Source: an uncultured Verrucomicrobiota bacterium (GTDB taxonomy: Bacteria; Verrucomicrobiota; Verrucomicrobiia; Opitutales; Opitutaceae). Taken from it: a stretch of 64,000 bases of DNA. Location: contig CAIRBK010000024.1 in the NCBI GenBank assembly GCA_903876795.1, positions 117,162-181,161 on the forward strand. Direction: 5' to 3'. Position 1 is the first letter of the stretch. Each line of letters starts with the position of its first letter. Below, piece by piece: positions 27,933 through 37,904 of the stretch. The notes under the pieces are model-generated. The model saw only the letters and a program-made list of their open reading frames with translations, was not told the DNA's origin and ran no database searches. A program made the position numbers and the translations under genes.

Positions 27933-30900
27933 ATGAAATCTTTCACCGACATCTTCATCCGCCGGCCCGTGCTCGCGATCGTGGTCAACCTCGTGATCAT
28001 CATCGCCGGCCTTCAGGCCTACAACTCGCTCAACGTGCGCCAATACCCGCGCAGCGAGAACGCCTCGGTCACCGTCACCACCGCCTACGTCGGCGCCAGC
28101 GCCGAACTCGTGCGCGGCTTCATCACCACGCCCCTCGAACGCGCCATCGCCGAGTCCGACGGCATCGAGTATCTCCAGTCCACCAGCACCCAGGGCGTCT
28201 CCACCATCACCGCCCGTCTCAAGCTCAATTACGAAGCCAACAAGGCTCTCGCCGAGATCAGCACCAAGGTGAACAAGGTGCGCGGCGACCTCCCGCCCGA
28301 GGCCGAGCTGCCGGTGATCAACGTGGTCTCGGCCGACAGCCAGTTCGCCGCAGCCTACCTCAATTTCAAGTCCGACATCCTCGAGCAAAACGAGATCACC
28401 GACTACCTCACCCGCGTGGTGCAGCCGCGTCTCACCGCCGTGCCCGGCGTGCAACGCGCCGAGGTGCTCGGCGCCCGCACCTTCGCGATGCGTGTCTGGC
28501 TCAAGCCCGAGCGCATGGCCGCCCTCAACATCAGCCCCGCCCAGGTGCGCGCCGCCTTGGCCGCCAACAACTACCTCGCCGCCGTCGGCCGCACCAAGGG
28601 TTCCCTGATCCAGGTCAACCTCACGGCCAACACCGACCTCAAGTCTGTCGATGAGTTCAAGCAGCTCGTTGTCCTCGAATCCGGCGGCGCCATCATCCGC
28701 CTCCAGGACATCGCCGACGTGGTGCTCGGAGCCGAGGACTACGACACCGAGGTGCGTTTCTCCGGCCAGACCGCCGTGTTCATGGGCATCTTCGTGCTCC
28801 CCAATGCCAACTCGATCGACGTCATCAAGCGCATCCGGGCCGAGATGGCCGAGATCGCCAAGGACCTCCCCACCGGCCTGGAGACCCGCGTCGCCTACGA
28901 TTCCACCGAATACATCAACGACGCCATCAAGGACGTGGTGAAAACCCTCGTCGAGACGCTCTTGATCGTGGTCGTGGTGATCTTCCTCTTTCTCGGCTCC
29001 TTCCGTTCCGTGCTGGTGCCGGTGGTGGCGATCCCCGTTTCGCTCATCGGCGCGGTTTTCCTTATGCAGGCCTTCGGGTTCACCATCAACCTGCTCACCC
29101 TCCTGGCCATCGTGCTGGCGGTCGGTCTCGTGGTGGACGACGCCATCGTGGTGGTGGAGAACGTCGAGCGCCACATCGGCGAGGGCAAGTCTCCCTTCGA
29201 CGCCGCGCTCCTCGGGGCCCGCGAACTGGTCGGCCCGGTCATCGCCATGACCATCACCCTCGCCGCCGTTTATGCCCCGATCGGTCTCCAGGGCGGCCTC
29301 ACCGGCGCGCTGTTCCGCGAGTTCGCGTTTACCCTGGCAGGTGCCGTGACCATCTCCGGCGTGGTCGCGCTGACACTCTCACCGATGATGTCGGCCAAGC
29401 TGCTCAAAGCCGGCGCCGAGCATCAGGGCCTGCCCGCCAAGATCAACGCAGGCTTCGAGCGCCTCAAGGCCGGCTACGCCCGCATCCTCGACGGCTCGCT
29501 GGCCAACCGCCGCTACGTCTACGCCGTGTGGATTTTCGTGAGCTTGCTCGCGCTGCCCATGTTCAAGCTGTCTCCCACCGAACTCGCCCCCGCCGAGGAC
29601 CAAGGCGTGATCTTCGGCATCATGAACACGGCGGCCAACAACACCCTCGACCAGACCAGTCGTTACGCCGACGCCGCCGGCAAGGTCTTCCGCAGCCTGC
29701 CCGAGGCGGATTTCACCTTCCAGATCACCAATCCCGACTCCGGCTTCGGCGGCCTTGTGACCAAGCCCTGGGGCGAGCGCCAGCGCACGGTTTTCCAGAT
29801 GATCCCCGAAGTGCAGGGCAAGCTCGACGCTCTGCCCGGCATCCAGATGTTTGCCGTGACCCCGCCCGCGCTGCCCGGCGGCGGCCAGTTTCCGGTCGAG
29901 TTCTTCATCGCCTCCACCGCGCCGAGCGAGCAGGTGCTCTCTTTCGCCCAGGAGCTCCAGAAGCGGGCCATGATGAGCGGCAAGTTTGCCTTCCCGCCCA
30001 TCATCGACGTGAAGATCGACCAGCCCCAGACCGAGATCGTGATCGACCGCGAAAAGGTGGCCGACCTCGGGCTCAACCTCCGCGAGGTCGGCGCCGACGT
30101 AGGCGCGGCCGTGGGCGGCAACTTCGTCAACCGCTTCAACATCGACGGACGCAGCTACAAGGTCATCCCGCAGATCAAGCGGGCCGACCGCCTGAACGCC
30201 GACCAGCTCAAGGATATCTATGTGACCGGGCCTGGCGGCTCGCTCATACCGTTGAGCACCGTCGCGACGCTCAAAAACAGCACCGTGCCGCGCTCGCTCA
30301 ACCGCTTCCAGCAGCTCAACGCCGTCTCGCTCTCGGGCGTGTGCATCGTCCCGCTCGACGAGGCCCTGCGCTTCCTCGAAGACGAGGCCGCCAAGATCCT
30401 GCCCAAGGGCTACGTGATCGACTACACCGGCGAGTCGCGCCAGCTCCGCACCGAGGGCAACAAGTTCCTCCCCGCGCTCGGCCTGGCCTTTGTGCTCATC
30501 TTCCTGGTGCTCGCCGCCCAGTTTAACTCGTTCCGCGATCCGGTCGTCATCCTTTTCGGCTCCGTGCCGCTGGCCATGTTCGGCGCGCTCATCTTTACCT
30601 TTCTGAAGATGCCCAACCCCAACCTCATCTTCTGGACCGACGGGTGGACGACCACCATGAACATCTACGCCCAGGTGGGCCTGGTGACGCTCGTGGGTCT
30701 CGTGGCCAAGAACGGCATCCTCATCGTCGAGTTCGCCAACAAGCTCCAGGAGGAAGGCCACTCCAAGATCGACGCCGTGCGGGAGGCCGCCCTCACCCGC
30801 CTCCGGCCGATCCTGATGACGTCCGTCGCCACCGTCGTCGGCCACTTCCCGCTCACGCTGGTGAGCGGCGCCGGCGCCGCCGCGCGCAATTCCATCGGTC

Positions 30901-31043
30901 TGGTCCTGGTCGGCGGCATGACCATCGGCACGATTTTCACTTTGTTCGTCGTGCCTTCCCTGTATGTGCTCATCGCCAAGGACCACCAGGCCGCCCGCGC
31001 CCGTCGCACCTCCCCTGAGGCTGAAGCCGTGACGGTCCGATAA
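27933..31043 (+). CDS. RND multidrug efflux permease (AcrB/MexB-like)
   Basis: A 1036-residue proton-driven trimeric pump, normal in length. It starts 'SFTDIFIRRPVLAIVVNLVI' (first membrane helix) and repeats the RND plan twice: periplasmic loops after helices 1 and 7, helices 2-6 and 8-12. The helix 4 motif 'LAIVLAVGLVVDDAIVVVENVE' holds the two proton-relay Asp residues; 'VTLVGLVAKNGILIVEFANKL' with Lys is helix 10. The porter-domain sequences (DVVLGAEDYDTEVRFSGQTAVFMGI) resemble multidrug types rather than metal-ion (CusA) types. It follows the adaptor by 36 bp. Confidence 0.95.
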   Translation: MKSFTDIFIRRPVLAIVVNLVIIIAGLQAYNSLNVRQYPRSENASVTVTTAYVGASAELVRGFITTPLERAIAESDGIEYLQSTSTQGVSTITARLKLNYEANKALAEISTKVNKVRGDLPPEAELPVINVVSADSQFAAAYLNFKSDILEQNEITDYLTRVVQPRLTAVPGVQRAEVLGARTFAMRVWLKPERMAALNISPAQVRAALAANNYLAAVGRTKGSLIQVNLTANTDLKSVDEFKQLVVLESGGAIIRLQDIADVVLGAEDYDTEVRFSGQTAVFMGIFVLPNANSIDVIKRIRAEMAEIAKDLPTGLETRVAYDSTEYINDAIKDVVKTLVETLLIVVVVIFLFLGSFRSVLVPVVAIPVSLIGAVFLMQAFGFTINLLTLLAIVLAVGLVVDDAIVVVENVERHIGEGKSPFDAALLGARELVGPVIAMTITLAAVYAPIGLQGGLTGALFREFAFTLAGAVTISGVVALTLSPMMSAKLLKAGAEHQGLPAKINAGFERLKAGYARILDGSLANRRYVYAVWIFVSLLALPMFKLSPTELAPAEDQGVIFGIMNTAANNTLDQTSRYADAAGKVFRSLPEADFTFQITNPDSGFGGLVTKPWGERQRTVFQMIPEVQGKLDALPGIQMFAVTPPALPGGGQFPVEFFIASTAPSEQVLSFAQELQKRAMMSGKFAFPPIIDVKIDQPQTEIVIDREKVADLGLNLREVGADVGAAVGGNFVNRFNIDGRSYKVIPQIKRADRLNADQLKDIYVTGPGGSLIPLSTVATLKNSTVPRSLNRFQQLNAVSLSGVCIVPLDEALRFLEDEAAKILPKGYVIDYTGESRQLRTEGNKFLPALGLAFVLIFLVLAAQFNSFRDPVVILFGSVPLAMFGALIFTFLKMPNPNLIFWTDGWTTTMNIYAQVGLVTLVGLVAKNGILIVEFANKLQEEGHSKIDAVREAALTRLRPILMTSVATVVGHFPLTLVSGAGAAARNSIGLVLVGGMTIGTIFTLFVVPSLYVLIAKDHQAARARRTSPEAEAVTVR

Positions 31044-31065
31044 TCCCTTCATCCACGCCCTTCCC

Positions 31066-32430
31066 ATGAAATCGCCAACCGCCCTTGTGTGCGCCGCCGC
31101 CGTTCTGCTGGCGGCTTCTCCGGAGCTGACCGCCGCGCCCGCCGCCCCCGGGTCCGTCGCCGCGTCCGCCCCCGATGTGCCCGATCGCATCGACCTGCGC
31201 ATCGCCATCAACTACGCGCTTGAGCACAACTACTCCATTCAGCAGGCCCGCGAGCGCATCCAGGAGCAGGAAGGCCTCATCGTGGAGGTGAAGGCCCGCG
31301 CCATCCCGCGCGTTTCCCTCGACAGTTCCTATGGCAAAAAGGACGACTCGCTGGTCCAGGGCAGCGGCAGCGACCAGGACTGGAGCATCGTGCTGCAGGC
31401 CCGCCAGGCCCTCTATGCCGGTGGCGGCATCAGCGCCGCGCTCGACGCCCAGAAAACCGCCCGGGAGGCCGCTCTGCTCGCCCTGAAGGCCGCGATCAAC
31501 AACGCCCTCCTGGATGTGCGCACCCGCTACTACGACGTGCTGCTCGCCCGCGATCAGATAGCCGTGCAGGAGCAGAACGTGCAGCTCCTCCGCCAGCAGT
31601 TGCAGAACGCGCGCAACCGCTTCGAGGCCGGCACCGTTTCCAACTTCGAGGTGCTGCGCGCCGAGGTCGAACTCGCCAACGCCCAGCCCGAACTCATCAA
31701 GGCCCGCAACCGCCAGCGCACGTCGATCGACCAGTTGCGCCAGGCCATCGGCTACACCAACACGACGCCGGAAAACCTCCGCAAGACCCCCGAGTTTGTC
31801 GGCACGTTGGAGTTTGAGCCGGTGACTTATGATCTGGCCAAGGCCCTGGAGTCCGCCCGGGTCAACCGCCCCGACCTCGCCCGTCTGGAAAGCCTGGCCC
31901 GCGCCCGCGAGGCCGGCGTGCGCGTGGAGCAGGCCGGCTACCGGCCAACCCTCGACGCGGTCGGCGGCTACCAGGTGGTAAAGAGTTCCGGCTCCGACCG
32001 CTTCAAGGATTCGCTGGATGGCTGGACGGTCGGCGTGCAGTCGAGCTGGGCGATTTTCGACGGGCGCGCCACCGCCGGCAAGGTGGCCCAGGCGCGCTCC
32101 CTGCTGCGCCAGGCCCGGCTGGGCGTGCGGGAGCAGGAGCTCGCGGTCGAGGTCGAGGTGCGCACCGCGCTCTCGTCGTTGCAGGAGGCCGGCGAGCTGG
32201 CCGAGGCCGCCCGGAAGGTTGTGCAGCAGGCCGAGGAGTCGCTGCGGCTGGCCGAGGCCCGCTACGCCGCCGGCAGCGCGACCCAGCTCGACGTGTTGCA
32301 GGCCCGCGTGGCGCTCACCCAGTCGCGCACCAACCAGCTGGAGGCCAACTACCGCTACAACGTGGCGCTGGCCGCCGTGCGCCGCGCCCTTGGCGAGCCC
32401 GACGCCTACGCCGCCGCAGCGGTCAAGTAA
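31066..32430 (+). CDS. TolC-family outer-membrane efflux protein
   Basis: A 454-residue protein with a signal peptide (MKSPTALVCAAAVLLAASPELTA). It has the two-fold internal repeat of TolC proteins: long helices 'LLRQQLQNARNRFEAGTVSNFEVLRAEVELANAQPEL' and, in the second half, 'LRLAEARYAAGSATQLDVLQARVALTQSRTNQLEA', each with the GT/GS-xx-(D/E)VL turn at the coiled-coil base. It would form the trimeric outer-membrane channel for the upstream pump. It starts 22 bp after the permease stop. Confidence 0.93.
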   Translation: MKSPTALVCAAAVLLAASPELTAAPAAPGSVAASAPDVPDRIDLRIAINYALEHNYSIQQARERIQEQEGLIVEVKARAIPRVSLDSSYGKKDDSLVQGSGSDQDWSIVLQARQALYAGGGISAALDAQKTAREAALLALKAAINNALLDVRTRYYDVLLARDQIAVQEQNVQLLRQQLQNARNRFEAGTVSNFEVLRAEVELANAQPELIKARNRQRTSIDQLRQAIGYTNTTPENLRKTPEFVGTLEFEPVTYDLAKALESARVNRPDLARLESLARAREAGVRVEQAGYRPTLDAVGGYQVVKSSGSDRFKDSLDGWTVGVQSSWAIFDGRATAGKVAQARSLLRQARLGVREQELAVEVEVRTALSSLQEAGELAEAARKVVQQAEESLRLAEARYAAGSATQLDVLQARVALTQSRTNQLEANYRYNVALAAVRRALGEPDAYAAAAVK

Positions 32431-32491
32431 ACCCTCGCCCCGGCTTGCGTTCTCGCGACCGCCGGGCGCAGGCTTGGGGTGATTTTTCCCC

Positions 32492-35365
32492 ATGAAACCT
32501 CTCCGCATTGTCCTCATCGGCCTGGCATCCCTCGTTTTGCTGGCGGCGCTCGCCGTCGCCCTTGCCTTCACCTCGGGCGTGCAAACCTGGGCCGCACGCA
32601 CCTTCGCCCCGGCCACGCCTGAACTCACGGTCGCCGTGGGCAAGGTCCATGCCGGCCTGAATGTCACTCGCATCGAAAACCTGCGAGTGGTCCGGCCCGG
32701 CTTGGTGTTGACCGCCCCGGCCGCCGAGGTCGCCGTGAGCGTGATCGACGCCGCCGCCGGCAAGGTCACCGTCAAGCGTCTCGTCGCCAAGGGCTGGACG
32801 CTTGAGCTCACCCCGGTCCCCGCCGCACCCGCCGTCACGCCCAAGCCGGAAGCGGCCGCCCGGACCGCGTTCAACGGTCTTTTTAACCAGCTCCGCCTCC
32901 CGGTAGATCTGGCCGTGGACCAGGTCGATCTCGCCGGAGAGATCGTCCTGCCCGAGGGGCGCACCACGCTCGCGATCACCGGCGGCGGCCTGGCGTCAGG
33001 TCGGGAGGGTTCGTTTGCGATCACCGTCGATTTCAAGGGTGCGTCCACGCTCGCCGTGCGCGGCGATGCGACCGCCCGGATGGACACTCCGCGCAGCTTC
33101 GACCGCTTCGGCCTCGTGTTCGCCGCCGAGGCGAGCGGCCCGCAGGCGCCGTCCGGCGCGAAGATCGGCCTCGCGCTTTCGGCCGGCGTCGAGGCGCAGG
33201 GCGAGGCTTATGCCGCCACGGTGCGCTCCGGCGCCCGCGAACTCCTGCGCGCCGAGGTCAAACTGCCCGCCGGCGCCGCTCCGCTGGCCGGCTCGTGGAC
33301 TCTCGAAGCGACGACCGCCGACGCGGCCGCCTTTGCGATGGGCAAGCCCCTCCCGGAGTTTGAGGCGAAGGGGCGGGGAACCTTTTCCGCCGACCGCACG
33401 TTCGCCGATCTGGCGGCGGCCGGTTCGCTCTCTGTGTTTCTCGACAAGCTCGGGGCCGTGCGTCCCGAGTTCGCCGCTCTCGGGAGGCTGTCGGTCGGGA
33501 CCGGCTTTGATGTTGCCGTCAAAGGCACGTCGATGCGCCTCAACCGCCTCGACGTGCGGGTGGACGGAACCGCTCCCGTGGCGCAGATCAAGGCGTTGCA
33601 GCCGGTCGAGTTCAATCCTTCCACGGGAGCGCTTACGGCGACCGATCCGGCCTCCGACGTCCTGCGCTTCTCCATCGAGGGACTGCCCCTCGCCTGGGCG
33701 GGTCCCTTCCTTGGTGATCTCGCGGTGACCGGAGGCGACGTGCGCGGGGCCTTCACCGTCGCGGCTCGCGACGGCGGCTTGAGTGTGCGCCCGGCGTTAC
33801 CCGTCACGTTCTCCAAACTCTCGGTCGCGCAGGCGGGTCGCCCGCTGCTGCAAGGACTCGATGTGGCGCTGACGGCCGCCGCCGATTACTCGCCGAAGGG
33901 CTGGTCGGCCGAGATCACCGATCTCTCCGTCGCGGGAGCGACCGGCCCTCTGCTCAAGTTGAATGCCAAGGCCGCCCAGGCCGCCGGCGAAAAACAACCG
34001 CTCGCCGCGTCCGGAGCCTACGAAGTCAGCCTTCCCGCCGTGCTCGCCCAGCCGGTCGCCGCCGGTTCGGCCGCTTTGTCCCGCGGAGTCGCCCGCGGGG
34101 AGTTCACGGCCTCGGCGGCCGCCGCCACCACCGCGACGCTTACCTTGCAACTCGCCGACCTCATGGCCGCCGGCGCCGTGCGCCTGCCCGCCGTGGCCTT
34201 GCAGGCGCGGGCCGACATCGATGCGGGCGGGCGGATCAACTCCCGGTTGCCTTTCGTGGTAACCCGGGACGGCCGCCGATCCGATCTCACCCTGGGCGCG
34301 GCCGTCAGCCGGACCGGCGACGTGCGGCGCGTCAGCGTGCGAATCGAGGCCGATACACTCCACATCGGCGATCTCGCGGCCTTCGCCGCGCTTGCGCCCC
34401 GGCCCGCCGCCCCGGCCGCCCCGGCGCCGGTCGCCGCAACCGCATCCAAGGCGCCGGTGGCGCCCCTCTGGGCGGGTGTCGACGGCGACCTTTCCATCGC
34501 CATCAAGACCCTGGTTTATTCCCCGGAGCTGCAGGTGAAGGACATCGGCGGCTTTATAAAGCTCACGCCGGCCGCGCTCACCTTCGACCGGCTGCGCGCC
34601 GTCCTGAGCAGCGGAGGTGTTTTCAACGCCGGAGGCGGGTTGCGTTTCGAGCAGGGCCGCCCCCAGCCCTACGCGCTTGAGGCCGAAGTGGCGTTGACCG
34701 GTGTCGAGACTGCGCCGTTGCTGCGCGCCCTGTCGCCGGGCAAGCCTTCGCCCATCGAGGGCAAGTTCGACGTCGCGACCAAGCTCTCCGGGCGCGCCGA
34801 CGATCCCTCGGCGTTTCGTGACACGATCATCGGTGACATCGCCGTCACCAGCCAGGGCGGCACCGTGCGGGCCCTGGATGTGCGCACCAGCGCCAACGTG
34901 GACAACGCGGCCAAGGTCGCGGCCGTCGCCGGTCTCTTCGGCGCGTTGACCGGCAACGACACCGTGGTGAAGCAATCGGACAAGGTGCGCGCCGCCGCCG
35001 ATGTGACCAAGCAGTTGACCACGTTGCGATACGACCGGCTCAGCGTGGTGCTGGGCCGCGATGAGAAAAACAACCTCGCGATCAAGGACCTCACGCTGGC
35101 CTCGCCCGGACTGCTGCTGACCGGCGCCGGGCGCATCACTCACACGGTTGATCTACCCCTGTGGCGGCAGCCGCTTTTTCTCAGCCTGAAGCTGGGCGCC
35201 CGCGATCAACTGGCGGCGAGCCTGCGCTCCCTCGGACTGCTCTCCGCGGGCACCGATTCCGAGGGCTTCGCCTACCTTCTGGAAGACGTGGTGCTCGACG
35301 GAACGTTGCAACAGATCGGAACCTCCCGGCTGCAGAAGCTCCTCGACCGGGCTCTGGTGAACTGA
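32492..35365 (+). CDS. Large AsmA-like envelope protein
   Basis: A 957-residue protein with one N-terminal membrane anchor (PLRIVLIGLASLVLLAALAVALAF), followed by a long periplasmic part of beta-rich repeats. The C-terminal 250 residues match the AsmA C-terminal pattern: 'GGFIKLTPAALTFDRLRAVLSSGGVFNAGGGL', 'SPIEGKFDVATKLSGRADDP' and 'IAVTSQGGTVRALDV'. AsmA-like proteins carry phospholipids between membranes along a hydrophobic groove. It lies 61 bp after the TolC gene on the same strand but is not a known efflux component; it may have its own promoter. It ends 15 bp before the convergent mrdA gene. Confidence 0.82.
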   Translation: MKPLRIVLIGLASLVLLAALAVALAFTSGVQTWAARTFAPATPELTVAVGKVHAGLNVTRIENLRVVRPGLVLTAPAAEVAVSVIDAAAGKVTVKRLVAKGWTLELTPVPAAPAVTPKPEAAARTAFNGLFNQLRLPVDLAVDQVDLAGEIVLPEGRTTLAITGGGLASGREGSFAITVDFKGASTLAVRGDATARMDTPRSFDRFGLVFAAEASGPQAPSGAKIGLALSAGVEAQGEAYAATVRSGARELLRAEVKLPAGAAPLAGSWTLEATTADAAAFAMGKPLPEFEAKGRGTFSADRTFADLAAAGSLSVFLDKLGAVRPEFAALGRLSVGTGFDVAVKGTSMRLNRLDVRVDGTAPVAQIKALQPVEFNPSTGALTATDPASDVLRFSIEGLPLAWAGPFLGDLAVTGGDVRGAFTVAARDGGLSVRPALPVTFSKLSVAQAGRPLLQGLDVALTAAADYSPKGWSAEITDLSVAGATGPLLKLNAKAAQAAGEKQPLAASGAYEVSLPAVLAQPVAAGSAALSRGVARGEFTASAAAATTATLTLQLADLMAAGAVRLPAVALQARADIDAGGRINSRLPFVVTRDGRRSDLTLGAAVSRTGDVRRVSVRIEADTLHIGDLAAFAALAPRPAAPAAPAPVAATASKAPVAPLWAGVDGDLSIAIKTLVYSPELQVKDIGGFIKLTPAALTFDRLRAVLSSGGVFNAGGGLRFEQGRPQPYALEAEVALTGVETAPLLRALSPGKPSPIEGKFDVATKLSGRADDPSAFRDTIIGDIAVTSQGGTVRALDVRTSANVDNAAKVAAVAGLFGALTGNDTVVKQSDKVRAAADVTKQLTTLRYDRLSVVLGRDEKNNLAIKDLTLASPGLLLTGAGRITHTVDLPLWRQPLFLSLKLGARDQLAASLRSLGLLSAGTDSEGFAYLLEDVVLDGTLQQIGTSRLQKLLDRALVN

Positions 35366-35380
35366 CCGTTGCGCGGGCCT

Positions 35381-37372
35381 TCAGGGCCGCGTTGCGGGGG
35401 CCGGGGTTGGCGCGCCGGCGGTGCCGAACAAGGGCAGCAGGCCGGCGGGTTTGGCATGCTGTTTCTCCTGCCACTTCTTAAGCATCGCGGCGGCCACGGG
35501 CACCGCGTAGCGGCCGCCGGCGGTCTCTTCGCCGGGCGTGTCGCCCTCGACCACCACGGCGATGGCCACGCGCGGGTTTTCCACCGGTGCGAAGCAGATG
35601 AACCAGGCGAAGTTGATGACGCCCTTGGGGGTCTGTTTCTGGGCCGTGCCGGTCTTGCCCGCGATACGCAGTCCGGGGATTTTCATGAACGCCGACTGGA
35701 GCACCTTGGCGGTGCCGGTCTGGGTGCAGGCCTCCATGCCGGCGACCAGCGCCGCGTATTGGGCCGCCGTCAACCCGCTGCGCGGGGTGTGTTTTTCGGG
35801 GCGGTTCTCCTCGTGCAAAATCGTGGGCACGGTGGTGAGTTCGTCGCGGGCCACGGACGCGGTGAAGGTCGCCATCTGCAAAGGCGTCACCAGCAGGTCG
35901 CCCTGCCCGATGGAGAGGTTGGCGGTGTCGCCGGGGAACCAGCGCTCGTTGCGCCGCTCGCGTTTCCAGTCCGCGTCGGGCACGAGGGTGCCGCGCGTCT
36001 CGGAAATCTCGATACCGGTGGGCCGGCCGAAGCCGTGGCGGCGGGCTTCGGACGCGAGATTTTCGATGCCCATGTCGAGGCCCTGTTTGTAGAAAAAGAC
36101 GTTGCAGCTCTTCTCGATGGCGGTGGCCAGGTTGATGTCGCCGTGCGCGTGGCCGTCGTGGCAGGGGAATTTGCGGCCGCCGACCTGGTAAAAGCCCTGG
36201 CAATTGACGGTGACGTCGGGGTCGATCGTGGCCGCGCGCAGGCCGGCGATGGCGGTGAGAATCTTGAAGGCGGAGCCCGGCGGGTAGAGGCCGTGGGTGG
36301 CACGGTTGAGCCAGGCGCCGCGCTCGGTGATGTCGCGGGCGTCGTCGTGGCCGAGGCGGGGCACGAATTTCAACAGGTCGTAGTCGGGTTTGCTGGCGAG
36401 GACGAGCACCTCGCCGGTGCGCACGTCGATGGCGGCGGCTGCCCCCGCCAGCTCGGTGTCGGCCATGGCCTTCTCGGCGGCCTCCTGGAGATCGGCGTCG
36501 AGCGAAGTGCGGAGGTTGCGGCCGTGCACCGGCTGGCGCCGGGATAGCGGCGGGTTGACGCGGAAGCCGGCGGGATCGACCCGGAATATCGCGCCTCCCG
36601 TCTCGCCCTGGAGCAGCGGGTCGAAGCGCGCCTCCAGGCCCTCGCGGCCGATGGTGCCCTTCATCTTGAACGTCGTGAGCTCGGCGCCGGGGAAATCCTC
36701 CGAGGCCTCGATGGCGTCGTTGGCCGTCACGTAGCCGAGCGTGTGGGCGGCGATGGAGCCTCGCGGATAGTCGCGGATGCTGGAGGCGTAGACCTGCAGC
36801 GGAGAGGTGACGGGCAGTTGCTCCACGAGGCGGGAGTATTCGGCCGGTTCCAGGTCGTCCATCAGCAGGTAGGGGAGGAGGAGTCGCTGGCGGAAGTGTT
36901 TGTCGAGCTCCTCGGCGTCGAGTTTCACGTCGCGGCGCAGGGCGTGGTTGACCTGGTCGAGGTAACGCTGGACGACGGTGAAGCGGGCGATGCGCTCCAT
37001 CTGCGCGTTGGTCGGCAGGTCCTTGTCGCCGCTCTCGCGATAGGCCTTGCGGATGCGGATGTATTGCGCGCGAAACTCGGTGCGAAGCTCGCCCAGGTAG
37101 AGGGTGACGGCGAAGCGTGGACGGTTGGCCACCAAGGGGCGTCCGTCGCGGTCATAGATGTTGCCGCGCGGCCCCGGCACGAGGATGCGGCGCTGGTTCT
37201 GTTTGCGCTCGCTCTCGTGGAAGGCGTCGGTGCGGATCAACTGCTGGTAGGCGAGACCGCCGGTCAGGATGAGCAGCAGGACGGCGATGAAGAGATGGAA
37301 GACAACGACACGCGGGTTGTAGCCCTTGTGGGTCTCGACGAGGCCGCCGCGGTCTTGGACGGTTGCGGGCAT
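35381..37372 (-). CDS. mrdA: Penicillin-binding protein 2, elongasome transpeptidase
   Basis: A 663-residue class B PBP. One membrane helix at about residues 22-44; a PBP dimer domain at 55-250; a transpeptidase domain with SxxK at Ser367 (PPGSAFK), SxN in KSCNVFFY (422-424) and KTGT in 'RIAGKTGTAQK'. PBP2 crosslinks peptidoglycan in lateral wall growth with MreBCD and RodA. The genes mreB, mreC, mreD and mrdA run in this order on the minus strand, with mreD 3 bp upstream of mrdA. No rodA gene follows. Confidence 0.95.
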   Translation of the reverse strand: MPATVQDRGGLVETHKGYNPRVVVFHLFIAVLLLILTGGLAYQQLIRTDAFHESERKQNQRRILVPGPRGNIYDRDGRPLVANRPRFAVTLYLGELRTEFRAQYIRIRKAYRESGDKDLPTNAQMERIARFTVVQRYLDQVNHALRRDVKLDAEELDKHFRQRLLLPYLLMDDLEPAEYSRLVEQLPVTSPLQVYASSIRDYPRGSIAAHTLGYVTANDAIEASEDFPGAELTTFKMKGTIGREGLEARFDPLLQGETGGAIFRVDPAGFRVNPPLSRRQPVHGRNLRTSLDADLQEAAEKAMADTELAGAAAAIDVRTGEVLVLASKPDYDLLKFVPRLGHDDARDITERGAWLNRATHGLYPPGSAFKILTAIAGLRAATIDPDVTVNCQGFYQVGGRKFPCHDGHAHGDINLATAIEKSCNVFFYKQGLDMGIENLASEARRHGFGRPTGIEISETRGTLVPDADWKRERRNERWFPGDTANLSIGQGDLLVTPLQMATFTASVARDELTTVPTILHEENRPEKHTPRSGLTAAQYAALVAGMEACTQTGTAKVLQSAFMKIPGLRIAGKTGTAQKQTPKGVINFAWFICFAPVENPRVAIAVVVEGDTPGEETAGGRYAVPVAAAMLKKWQEKQHAKPAGLLPLFGTAGAPTPAPATRP

Positions 37373-37375
37373 GGC

Positions 37376-37900
37376 TCAGGTAAGGCGCCGCGGGAAATCG
37401 CGCGTGTTGGCCCCGCCCAGTTCAAGCATGCGCTGCTGAACGGCGAAAAACCAAGGGGCCAGCAAGGCAAGCAGCAACTGTGAAACCAACAGGTCGGCGA
37501 AGCCGCGGGTCCAGAACCCGGCTGGCGCGACCGCCGGATCGATCCGCAGAAAACCCATCGCCAGGAAGAGCCCGAGGTTGGTTATCAGGGCCACGACCAC
37601 CCCGACGACGGTCTCTTCCCGGGGGGCTCGGGCGCGGATGGTGAAGACGAAAGCGTGGGCCGCGAGAAAGAGGAAACCCTGCGTGCCGAAAGGAACCGGC
37701 GCACCGGCGTCGAGCAGGAGTCCGGCGATAAACGAAACGGCCGCGCCGGCACCGTAGCCCAGCCGCAGGCCCGCGAACGCCACGAAGAGCCCGCCGCACC
37801 AGGCGTGCAGTTGCCACGCGCCAAGGTGGTGGTTGATCTGCCCCAGGATCAGGGCGAGCAGCAACGAGGCTGCGGTTAGCACGAGGACTGGGCGCTTCAT
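37376..37900 (-). CDS. mreD: Rod shape-determining membrane protein MreD
   Basis: A 174-residue membrane protein with about five hydrophobic segments (from VLVLTAASLLLALILGQINH). The start is the ATG at 37900, 4 bp after mreC ends; the longer track start overlaps mreC. MreD sequences are poorly conserved, but 'GYGAGAAVSFIAGLLLDAGAPVPFGTQGFLFL' is the typical MreD loop (GxxxGFxxGLLxD). It works with MreC to regulate PBP2 activity. Confidence 0.88.
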   Translation of the reverse strand: MKRPVLVLTAASLLLALILGQINHHLGAWQLHAWCGGLFVAFAGLRLGYGAGAAVSFIAGLLLDAGAPVPFGTQGFLFLAAHAFVFTIRARAPREETVVGVVVALITNLGLFLAMGFLRIDPAVAPAGFWTRGFADLLVSQLLLALLAPWFFAVQQRMLELGGANTRDFPRRLT

Positions 37901-37904
37901 GGGA

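Noticed and set aside
27396-31211. Long minus-strand ORFs (592 aa and 610 aa)
   Set aside because: Both are antisense shadows of the RND adaptor and permease genes, His/Asp/Gly-rich without motifs.
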